NCBI GenBank assembly: GCA_044359885.1
Contig: JBIKLI010000191.1
Span: forward strand, 1 to 8,315
Source: CAIOSQ01 sp044359885
Lineage (GTDB): Bacteria > Pseudomonadota > Alphaproteobacteria > CACIAM-22H2
DNA: 8,315 nucleotides
Direction: 5' to 3'
The notes beneath the pieces are model-generated. The model searched no databases. It was not told the DNA's origin and saw only the letters and a program-made list of their open reading frames with translations. A program made the translations under genes and the position numbers. Shown piece by piece: positions 1 through 6,349 of the stretch (position 1 is the stretch's first letter; each line of letters begins with the position of its first letter).

Positions 1-382
1 CGAAATTGGCCAGATCGGGCTCGTAGGCGAACACCCGGCGGCAGTTCGGCAGGCGCGCGCGGCACTGGCGCGAGAAGAGCCCGACATTGGCGCCGACATC
101 GACCAGCGTGAACGCGGGCACGGCCGTCGTCACGCGCTGCACGAAGGCGAATTCCTCCGGCTGCCACATGCCGCTCAGCAACGCGTAGGGGGTGATCGCG
201 TTGTCGCAGTTCAGCCGCAGGGGCGCCGGGCCCGCGCCGTCGCGCCGCATGCAGTGCAGCAGGGCGTCCGGCCGCGGGATCTGCTCGAAGAACCGGACAC
301 CGTAGATTTCCCGCAGGATGCGGAGGTTCAGCGAAAGACCGCCCTGGAACGAGGCGAGGACGTGCTGGATGCTGATCGTCAT
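1..382 (-). CDS. FkbM-family SAM-dependent methyltransferase, N-terminal part (runs off the left edge)
   Basis: The first 127 residues are in the window; the C-terminal part lies beyond base 1. Residues 93-105 read LVDVGANVGLFSR, the glycine-rich motif I of a class I SAM-binding Rossmann fold in its FkbM form (D-V-G-A-N-x-G). It is followed by VFAYEPDLANF at 117-127, the second strand with the acidic Glu121 expected to hold the SAM ribose. About 90 residues precede the fold, and residues 58-77, including the stretch GMWQPEEF, look like the usual lead-in of the family. The ATG at 380-382 is chosen because AGGAG lies 11 bases upstream on the minus strand (394-398). FkbM proteins are O-methyltransferases, often acting on sugars or glycans and common in polysaccharide and glycosylation loci; the substrate cannot be read here. 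It lies 91 bases downstream of the dehydrogenase stop and may be a distal gene of that transcript or have its own promoter. Confidence 0.85.
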   Translation of the reverse strand, partial: MTISIQHVLASFQGGLSLNLRILREIYGVRFFEQIPRPDALLHCMRRDGAGPAPLRLNCDNAITPYALLSGMWQPEEFAFVQRVTTAVPAFTLVDVGANVGLFSRQCRARLPNCRRVFAYEPDLANF

Positions 383-420
383 GGGCGGCTTGTCTCCTGG
401 TTCGGGACCCGGGCGGCGAT

Positions 421-438
421 CGCCCGGATCGCCGGGCG
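421..438 (-). terminator. Small GC hairpin between dehydrogenase and FkbM genes; possible weak terminator
   Basis: CGCCCGG at 421-427 pairs perfectly with CCGGGCG at 432-438 around the tetraloop ATCG. It lies 36-53 bases past the dehydrogenase stop and before the FkbM ribosome binding site. No T-tract follows in the minus direction, so it is not a classical intrinsic terminator. In sequence this GC-rich, a 7-bp GC stem can occur by chance. Confidence 0.25.
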
Positions 439-473
439 GAGCGGGCGGCCGGTGCGGCGCGCCGCCGCGCGCC

Positions 474-1976
474 TCATGATCCGGCGGCCCGGACGGCGGC
501 GCGCCGGCGCAGGCTGAGGCAAGGCCGGTAGCGGTCGTCGCCCGTGAGCGCATGGATGTTTTCGAGCGCGCGCAGGATGCGGCCGAAGCCGATGCGCGCG
601 GCCCAGGCGATCGGGCCGATCGGATAGTTCATGCCCTTGGTCATGGCGAGATCGATGTCGGTCTCGTCGGCGATGCCGGCCTGTGCGGCGTCGAGCGCCT
701 CGTTGGCGAGGCATGCGACGCTGCGCAGGACCAGAAGGCCCGGGATGTCGTCGACGACGCTGACGGCGATGCCCAGCGTCTGGAAGAAGCCGGCCGCCGT
801 TCCGGCCGCGCCGGCCAGCGCGGCGTCGCCGACCGCGATCGCCGCGCGGCCTTGCGTGGCGGCGTCGAGCGCCAGATCGAAGACGACGTCGACATCGCCG
901 CGCAGGGTGGCGGGACGCCCGTCGCTGAGGGCGAGATGGATCCCGTCGACGATGATGCGGCCGTCGCCGGGCGCGCAGTCGATCTGGAGCCCCGCCGCGA
1001 CCGCGCGCCGCGCCAGGGCTGCCGCCGGGCCGAGATCGCCCATCACGCTGAGCCGGCGGGGTCGCGGGCCGGGGGCGGCGGTCTGCGGCGCCGGACGGGG
1101 CGCGCCCTTGGCATGGTCATAGAAGCCGCGGCCGCTCTTGCGGCCCAGCAACCCGGCTTCCACCATCTCCTTCTGCATCGCCGAGCCGCGATAGCGCGGG
1201 TCGGCGAAGGTCGCGGCGGACAGCGACGCGGTCGCCGCGACGTTGATGTCGTGGCCGATCAGATCCATGAGTTCGCATGGACCCATGCGGAACCCGCCGC
1301 TGTCGCGCATCACCGCGTCGATGGTCGCAGGATCGGCGGCGCGCTCGGCCAGCGTGCGCAGCGCCTCGGCATAGAAGGCGCGCGCGCAGCGGTTGACCAC
1401 GAAGCCCGGCGTCGAGCGGCAGCGTATCGGGCTCTTGCCCCAGGCGCGCATCGTCGCCATGCCGATCGCGCCGATCGCGGGATCGGTGAGCGGGGCGTCG
1501 ACCACCTCGACCAGCGGCAGGATCTGCGCGGGGTTGAAGAAATGCAGGCCGCAGAAACGCGACGGCCGGGCCAGAGGCCGTGCCATCGCGGCCAGCGACA
1601 GGGCCGACGTGTTGGAGGCGAGGATCGCGCCGGGCGCCATCGCCGCCTCCAGCGCGAGCAGCACGCGGTGCTTGAGGTCCATGTCTTCCGGCACCGCCTC
1701 GATCGCGAGGCCGGCGGGGGCCGCCGCGGCGATGTCGCCGGCGGTCTCCAGCCGCGCCATGGCGGCGTCGCGCGCCGCTGGCGAGAGCCTGCCCTTGCCG
1801 GCCAGGATGTCGAGCCCGCCCGCGATGGTGCGGCGCGCGGCGTCGAGCGTCTCGGGCGGGGTCCCGATCAGGATCGTGCGATGGCCGGCGAGGCAGGCCA
1901 CCTGCGCGATGCCGGTTCCCATGGTGCCGGCTCCGACGATTGCGACGGCGACGGAGGGGGCGAGGGCGTCGGTCAT
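474..1976 (-). CDS. 3-hydroxyacyl-CoA dehydrogenase, two-module PaaH/PaaC-type architecture
   Basis: This is a complete 500-residue protein, expected to be cytoplasmic, that oxidises a (3S)-3-hydroxyacyl-CoA to the 3-oxoacyl-CoA with NAD+. The N-terminal Rossmann motif is GAGTMG at 15-20. The catalytic set is visible as Ser124, His145 (in GLHFFNPA), Glu157 (in LVEVV) and Asn195 (in GFVVNR); their spacings of 21, 12 and 50 equal those I recall for human HADH (Ser137, His158, Glu170, Asn208). The first C-terminal HCDH domain spans about 189-288 and ends LGRKSGRGFYD. A linker and remnant nucleotide-binding-like region fill about 300-400. A second HCDH C-terminal domain spans about 405-492, with MTKGMNYPIGPIAW and DRYRP. 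Single-domain enzymes are about 285-315 residues; this doubled layout is typical of the 3-hydroxyadipyl-CoA dehydrogenases of phenylacetate breakdown (PaaH/PaaC). No other paa gene is visible, so the physiological substrate is open. The ATG at 1974-1976 has GGAG 9 bases upstream (1986-1989) and lies 20 bases after the stop of the GGT-like gene, which suggests co-transcription. Confidence 0.92.
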   Translation of the reverse strand: MTDALAPSVAVAIVGAGTMGTGIAQVACLAGHRTILIGTPPETLDAARRTIAGGLDILAGKGRLSPAARDAAMARLETAGDIAAAAPAGLAIEAVPEDMDLKHRVLLALEAAMAPGAILASNTSALSLAAMARPLARPSRFCGLHFFNPAQILPLVEVVDAPLTDPAIGAIGMATMRAWGKSPIRCRSTPGFVVNRCARAFYAEALRTLAERAADPATIDAVMRDSGGFRMGPCELMDLIGHDINVAATASLSAATFADPRYRGSAMQKEMVEAGLLGRKSGRGFYDHAKGAPRPAPQTAAPGPRPRRLSVMGDLGPAAALARRAVAAGLQIDCAPGDGRIIVDGIHLALSDGRPATLRGDVDVVFDLALDAATQGRAAIAVGDAALAGAAGTAAGFFQTLGIAVSVVDDIPGLLVLRSVACLANEALDAAQAGIADETDIDLAMTKGMNYPIGPIAWAARIGFGRILRALENIHALTGDDRYRPCLSLRRRAAVRAAGS

Positions 1977-1996
1977 GGCGTCGCGCTCCGATGTCT

Positions 1997-3805
1997 TCAG
2001 CGCCCGACCGCGTAGGCCTGCTGCAGCCGCGGCGTTGCGGCGGCGCGCAGCACGCGCCCGTCGGTCGAGGCGGCGCAGTTGCGGCCCAGCGACCAGTCGC
2101 CGGAAAGCCTGACCTGGTGGCCGCGCCGCTCCAGATCGGCCACGGTCGCGCGCGGGAAACGTCCTTCCAGCTGCAGCCTCGCCGGGGCCGCGTGGCGCGG
2201 ATAGAAGGAGTTGGGCCAGTGGTCGCTCTGCAGCTGCGGCGCGTCGATCGCCGCCTGCAGGTCGAGGCCATGGTCGGCGTGGCGCAGGAAGAACTGCAGG
2301 ATCCACTGGTCCTGGTTGTCGCCGCCGGGCGAACCGAAGGCCAGCGTCGTGTCCGCCTTGCGCGCGATCGTCGGGGTCAGGGTCGTGCGCGGCCGCGCGC
2401 CGGGGCGCAGCGTCGAGGGCAGTCCCTCCTGCATCCAGAACATCTGCATGCGCGTGCCCAGGCAGAAGCCGAGGCCCGGGATCGTCGGCGAGGACTGAAG
2501 CCAGCCGCCCGACGGTGTCGCGGCGACGACGTTGCCCCAGCGATCGACGACGTCGAGATGGCAGGTGTCGCCTTCGGCGGGCCCGCGCGTCGCCGGACGT
2601 TCCCGGCTCTCCTGCTCGACGCGCGAAGGCTCGCCGATGCCCGCGATCGCGGTGCCGTCGGCGAGGCGATAGGCGGGGAAGGAGGGTGCCCGGCCAGCTG
2701 GCATGCCCGGGCGCATCTCGCGCGAGGCCGTGGCGCCGATCAGTGCGCGCCGCCGTGCCGCGTAGGTGTCCGACAGCAGCGCGTCGAGCGGGATGTCGCC
2801 GCCCTCCGGCTCGCCGTACCACGCCTCGCGATCGGCGTAGGCGAGCTTCTTGGCCTCGACCAGCGTATGCACGAACTCGGCACCCAGCGTGTCCATCGCG
2901 CCGATGTCGAAGCCCTCGAGCAGCTTGAGCGTCTGGAGCATCACCGGGCCCTGGCTCCAGGGGCCGGCCTTGAAGACCTGCCAGCCGCGATAGGAAACGC
3001 TGGCGCAGGGCTCGCACGCGGCCTGCCAGGCGGCCATGTCGGCGGCGCGCAGCACGCCGCGATGGCGCCGGCCGGTGGCGTCCAGCACCTCGCTGCGCGT
3101 CGCGAAGGCCTCGATCGTCTCCGCCACGAAGCCCGCGTAATAGGCGTGGTGCGCCGCGTCGATCTGCGCCTCGCGGTCGGGCCCCGCCTGGGCGCCCAGC
3201 CGCACCAGGCGCGCGAGCGTCTTCGCAAGATCGGGGTTGCGATGGATGGCGCCGGGCGCGGGCGCCCTGCCGCCCGGCAGCCACAGCGCCGCCGAACTCG
3301 GCCATTCTCGCGCGAAGAAGGCGGCGACGCCGTCGATCGCGCCGGCGGCGCCGGCGCAGAGCGGATGGCCCTCCGCGGCATAGGCGATCGCGGGCTGCAG
3401 CGCCTCGGCCAGCGTCAGGGTGCCATGGTCGCGCAGCATCGTCATCCATGCGCCGAACGCACCGGGCACGCAGGCGGCGAGCAGACCGTTGCCCGGGATC
3501 ACGTCGATCCCGAGCGAGCGGTAATGCGCCAGCGTCGCGCCCGCGGGCGCCGGGCCCTGGCCGCAGATCGCGGTCGGCGCGTCGGCGCCGGCCGGCTGGA
3601 CCAGGATCACCGCGTCGCCGCCCAGGCCGTTCATGTGCGGCTCGACCACCTGCAGCACGAAGCCCGCGGCGACCGCCGCGTCGAAGGCGTTGCCGCCCTT
3701 CTCGAGCACGGCCATGCCGACCTGGCTGGCGATCCAATGCGTCGAGGCCACGACGCCGAACGTGCCGGCGATCTCGGGGCGGGTGGTGAAGGCGGGTGGT
3801 GCCAT
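1997..3805 (-). CDS. Gamma-glutamyltransferase-family Ntn-hydrolase (cytoplasmic, atypical substrate pocket)
   Basis: This is a complete 602-residue member of the GGT family, whose precursors cleave themselves before a Thr that becomes the N-terminal nucleophile of the small subunit. That Thr is most likely Thr414, in EGDTCHLDVVDRWGN, giving chains of about 413 and 189 residues. Other family marks are EKGGNAFDAAVAA (35-47), NGLGGDAV (59-66), VPGAFGAW (113-120), SGGWLQSS (432-439), TLTPTI (475-480) and the oxyanion-hole GSPGG (491-495). There is no signal peptide: the start is MAPPAF with no hydrophobic segment, unlike periplasmic GGTs. By eye, Arg114 and Asp433 of E. coli GGT, which hold the glutamyl group, align with Gln83 and Met455, so true gamma-glutamyl activity is doubtful. 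Other family activities are amide or acyl hydrolysis. The ATG at 3803-3805 was chosen because the homology begins there and AGGA lies 10 bases upstream; the open frame continues to 4228 but that part overlaps the divergent gene. It is the first gene of a likely two-gene transcript with the dehydrogenase. Confidence 0.9.
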   Translation of the reverse strand: MAPPAFTTRPEIAGTFGVVASTHWIASQVGMAVLEKGGNAFDAAVAAGFVLQVVEPHMNGLGGDAVILVQPAGADAPTAICGQGPAPAGATLAHYRSLGIDVIPGNGLLAACVPGAFGAWMTMLRDHGTLTLAEALQPAIAYAAEGHPLCAGAAGAIDGVAAFFAREWPSSAALWLPGGRAPAPGAIHRNPDLAKTLARLVRLGAQAGPDREAQIDAAHHAYYAGFVAETIEAFATRSEVLDATGRRHRGVLRAADMAAWQAACEPCASVSYRGWQVFKAGPWSQGPVMLQTLKLLEGFDIGAMDTLGAEFVHTLVEAKKLAYADREAWYGEPEGGDIPLDALLSDTYAARRRALIGATASREMRPGMPAGRAPSFPAYRLADGTAIAGIGEPSRVEQESRERPATRGPAEGDTCHLDVVDRWGNVVAATPSGGWLQSSPTIPGLGFCLGTRMQMFWMQEGLPSTLRPGARPRTTLTPTIARKADTTLAFGSPGGDNQDQWILQFFLRHADHGLDLQAAIDAPQLQSDHWPNSFYPRHAAPARLQLEGRFPRATVADLERRGHQVRLSGDWSLGRNCAASTDGRVLRAAATPRLQQAYAVGR

Positions 3806-3964
3806 GGCGGAGATGTCCTGAACGGGCGCTCGGACGAGACTATCCTGTCGCTGCGACGATTTGCGAGGCAGCCGTGGCGCCCGCAGCGATTCCTTAACCT
3901 CGGCCGCCGATCCTGAGACGGATTCGATCGGCGGGTGCCTCCATGCCCGCCGGCCAGGAGATCC
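3806..3964. promoter_or_regulatory. Divergent intergenic region, expected to hold promoters for both flanking genes
   Basis: This 159-base gap separates the minus-strand GGT-like gene from the plus-strand TPR-glycosyltransferase gene, so both transcripts should begin here. It is visibly less GC-extreme in its centre (about 3839-3900). I cannot find a convincing -35/-10 pair: GATAGT read on the minus strand near 3840, and TATCCT at 3841-3846 on the plus strand, each match four of six bases of a -10 box but lack a good -35. A small perfect inverted repeat, GTCGC-T-GCGAC at 3847-3857, and a single TTAACC at 3894-3899 are the only other structures I see. The regulatory role is inferred from gene orientation. 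Confidence 0.45.
3956..3960 (+). promoter_or_regulatory. Ribosome binding site AGGAG deciding the start of the TPR-glycosyltransferase
   Basis: AGGAG lies 4 bases before the ATG at 3965. The frame is also open from a GTG at 3935 and has another ATG at 3986, but neither has a comparable Shine-Dalgarno match. The spacing is slightly short, so the ATG at 3986 cannot be fully excluded. Confidence 0.6.
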
Positions 3965-6349
3965 ATGCCGCGAGCCCGCAAGGCCATGCGTTCCGCCGCC
4001 GCCGCCGCGCCGCCGCCGGCGGATCTGCACGCGCTGCTGCGGCATTTCGCCGGCGGGGCCGATCGGGAGGCCGCGATCGGCGCGCGGTCTCTGATCGAGC
4101 GCTATCCCGCGCATCCGCTGGCCTGGCGCGTGATCGGTGCGGTCGAGCTTCGCGCGGGCCGGCACGACGCGGCCCTGCGGGCCATGCGCGAGGCGGTGCG
4201 GCTGGCGCCGGAGGAGGCCGAGACGCATCGCCTGCTGGCGGCGACGCTATGCGATCTGGGCCGTGCCGCCGAGGCCGAGGCGGCGTGCCGGGAGGCGCTG
4301 TGCCGCCATCCGGACGTCGCCGGACTGCACAACACGCTTGGCAACGCGCTGGCGGATCTCGGGCGCCCCGCCGATGCCGAGGCCAGTTACCGCGTCGCGC
4401 TGCGGCTCAAGCCGTCGCTGGCGTCGGCGCACGGCAATCTCGGCATCGTCCTCAACGCGATGGGGCGCGCCGCCGAGGCGGTGGCATGCCATCGCGAGGC
4501 GATCCGGCTGCGGCCCGGCGACGCCGTCGCCCTCAGCAACCTGGCTGCCGCGCTGCGTGGGCTCGGCCAACTGGAGGAGGCCGAGTCGGCCTGCCGCGCG
4601 GCGCTGGCCGCGCGTCCGGATCTGGCCGCGGCGCATGTCAATCTGGCGACGGTGCTGCGCGAGCGCGGGCGTCCGGCGGAGGCCGAGGCGAGTTGCCGAG
4701 CCGCGATCCGGCTGAAGCCCGGCCTGGCGATCGCGCATCGCGACCTGGGCTCGGTGCTGCGCGAACAAGGCCGGCTGGAAGAGGCGGCGGCGAGCTATCG
4801 CGCCGCGATCGCGGCCAGCCCGGGTTTCGCCGCCGCGCATGCCAGTCTCGGGGTGACGCTCGCCGAACTCGGCCACACCCTCGACGCCGCCGCGTCGCTG
4901 GACGAGGCGATCCGGCTCGATCCGGCGTCGGTCGAGCATCGCCATCGCCGTGCATCGCTGATGCCGGTCGTGGCGCCGTCGCGCGCGGCGATCGAAGACT
5001 GGCGCGCCGCCTTCCTCGCGGGGCTGGACGACCTCGCGCGACTTGACGCGCCGATCTGCGATGGCACGCGCAAGCTGGGCGCGACGACGTTCTATCTCGC
5101 CTATCATGACGCGTCGGATGTCGAGCCCACGCGCCGCCGGTCGCGGCTCGTGCGGGCGAAATGCCCGGCGGCCAGCTTCGTCGCGCCGCATGTCGCCGGG
5201 TGGCGCCGGATCCCCGGCCGCCGGCTCAAGGTCGGCATCTGCTCGGGGCTTCTGGTCGCGCACACGATCGGCAAGCTCTACCAGGGTCTCGTGCGGGGTC
5301 TCGACCGTTCGGCCTTCGAGGTCGTGGTCATCCACGCCGCCGAGACCCGGCACGACGCCTTCGCCGCGAGGCTCGATGCCCACGCCGACAAGGCGCTGCG
5401 GCTGCCGCCGTCGCTGCCGGCGCAGCAGCAGGCGATCGCCGCGGAGCGGCTCGACATCCTGTTCTATCCCGACATCGGCATGTCGGCCGAGACCTACTAC
5501 CTCGCGCATGCGCGGCTGGCGCCGGTCCAGGCGACCAGTTGGGGGCATCCGGACACCTCGGGCATCGACACGATCGACTATTTCCTGTCTTCGTCGCTGA
5601 TCGAGCCCGACGGCGCCGACGGCCACTACGCCGAGCGTCTGATCCGGTTCGACCGGCTTCCCAGCTACTACATGCCCCTGCGGGCGCCGGCCGAGAACCC
5701 GGGCCGGGCCGCGCTCGGCCTGCCCGCGCGGGGCGCGCTCTATGGCTGTCCGCAGAGCCTGTTCAAGTTCCATCCCGACTTCGACGCGGTGCTCGCCGGC
5801 ATCGCGATGGCCGATCCGGGTGGACACATCGTGATCCTCGAGGGGCAGCAGCCGGAATGGAGCCGCCTGCTGCGCGCGCGCTGGGCCCGGAGCGCGCCGG
5901 TGCTGAACGACCGGGTCGTGGTCCTGCCGCGGCGGCCGATGGACGAGTTCATGCAGTTGCTGGCCCATTTCGACGTCCTGCTGGATCCGGTGCATTTCGG
6001 GTCCGGCAACACGATGTACGAGGCGCTGGTCCACGGGACGCCCATCGTGACGTGGCCCGGTGCGTTCATGCGCGGGCGCATCGTCGCCGGCGGCTATGCG
6101 CAGATGGGCATCGCCGACGCCCCGGTCGTACACGACCGCGCCGATTTCGCGCCATGCGCCGTGGCGCTGGCCCATGACGCCGCGCGCGGGCGGGACCTGC
6201 GCGCGCGCATCGCCGCGGCGGCCGCCTCGGCGCTCTTCGCCGACCGGCGCGCGCTGGGCGCCTTCGCGTCGTTCTTCGCGGCCGCGGCGGCCGCGGCGGA
6301 TTCCGGAACCCGGCTGCAAGCGGGGTGGAGGCCTTCGATCGATGCGTGA
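3965..6349 (+). CDS. TPR protein fused to a GT41 (OGT/SPINDLY-like) glycosyltransferase domain
   Basis: This is a complete 794-residue protein without signal peptide or membrane segment, so probably cytoplasmic. Residues 53-324 are eight consecutive TPRs of exactly 34 residues, a likely protein-substrate binding superhelix. After a linker (325-420) comes a GT-B fold like O-GlcNAc transferase. The N lobe starts LKVGICSGLLVAHTIGK, with His433 where human OGT has His498. Next is LAPVQATSWGHPDTSGIDTIDYF (518-540), the counterpart of APIQ..WLGYPGTSG. The C lobe has CPQSLFKFHPDF with Lys601 (human Lys842 position), NDRVVVLPRRPMDEF (648-662), LDPVHFGSGNTMYEAL (673-688) and GTPIVTWPG. The family moves a sugar from a nucleotide sugar to Ser/Thr of proteins or to other acceptors; donor and acceptor here are unknown. 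The LDPxHFGxGNT motif differs from canonical OGT (LDTxxxNGHTT), so UDP-GlcNAc should not be assumed. Its stop overlaps the start of the following methyltransferase gene. The C-terminus has a seven-Ala run. I am sure of the fold, not of the substrate. Confidence 0.9.
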   Translation: MPRARKAMRSAAAAAPPPADLHALLRHFAGGADREAAIGARSLIERYPAHPLAWRVIGAVELRAGRHDAALRAMREAVRLAPEEAETHRLLAATLCDLGRAAEAEAACREALCRHPDVAGLHNTLGNALADLGRPADAEASYRVALRLKPSLASAHGNLGIVLNAMGRAAEAVACHREAIRLRPGDAVALSNLAAALRGLGQLEEAESACRAALAARPDLAAAHVNLATVLRERGRPAEAEASCRAAIRLKPGLAIAHRDLGSVLREQGRLEEAAASYRAAIAASPGFAAAHASLGVTLAELGHTLDAAASLDEAIRLDPASVEHRHRRASLMPVVAPSRAAIEDWRAAFLAGLDDLARLDAPICDGTRKLGATTFYLAYHDASDVEPTRRRSRLVRAKCPAASFVAPHVAGWRRIPGRRLKVGICSGLLVAHTIGKLYQGLVRGLDRSAFEVVVIHAAETRHDAFAARLDAHADKALRLPPSLPAQQQAIAAERLDILFYPDIGMSAETYYLAHARLAPVQATSWGHPDTSGIDTIDYFLSSSLIEPDGADGHYAERLIRFDRLPSYYMPLRAPAENPGRAALGLPARGALYGCPQSLFKFHPDFDAVLAGIAMADPGGHIVILEGQQPEWSRLLRARWARSAPVLNDRVVVLPRRPMDEFMQLLAHFDVLLDPVHFGSGNTMYEALVHGTPIVTWPGAFMRGRIVAGGYAQMGIADAPVVHDRADFAPCAVALAHDAARGRDLRARIAAAAASALFADRRALGAFASFFAAAAAAADSGTRLQAGWRPSIDA
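4121..4936 (+). repeat. Eight in-phase 34-codon TPR units within the glycosyltransferase gene
   Basis: Units begin at residues 53, 87, 121, 155, 189, 223, 257 and 291, each 102 bases long with no insertions. Recurrent positions are the LG or LA at the start of helix A, Gly-Arg at the turn (for example LGRPADAEASYR, RGRPAEAEASCR, QGRLEEAAASYR) and a Pro closing the unit. The DNA copies are diverged, so this is a protein-level repeat. The middle units are closest to each other, which suggests internal duplication. Confidence 0.88.
6278..6299 (+). repeat. 9-bp tandem GC repeat coding for an alanine run
   Basis: GCGGCCGCG occurs at 6278-6286 and 6287-6295, followed by the partial copy GCGG. It codes for seven Ala residues near the glycosyltransferase C-terminus. 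The unit is three codons long, so slippage would change length without breaking the frame. Confidence 0.7.

Noticed and set aside
254..517. 87-codon plus-strand open frame across the FkbM start and the gap to the dehydrogenase
   Set aside because: Mostly antisense to FkbM, low-complexity Arg/Ala tail, and the FkbM frame has clear motifs.
474..3737. One continuous 1087-codon minus-strand frame that could be read as a large fusion ending in the dehydrogenase
   Set aside because: Only the part from 1976 downward has dehydrogenase homology. Upstream of 1976 the frame is an Arg/Ala-rich shadow of the GGT-like gene, which is coded in another frame with full family motifs. The dehydrogenase has its own ATG and GGAG.
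3894..3899. TTAACC as a CtrA half-site
   Set aside because: It is only one half-site, without the second TTAA at the expected spacing, and a 6-base match is too weak to call.
1940..3916. 658-codon plus-strand open frame
   Set aside because: Antisense to the GGT-like gene. Composition is Arg/Gly/Ala-rich with no domain motifs, as expected from high third-position GC.
4121..4936. Regular 102-base periodicity suggesting a DNA repeat array
   Set aside because: The period is exactly 34 codons and the copies are diverged in DNA but match the TPR consensus in protein, so it is a protein repeat and not CRISPR or satellite DNA.
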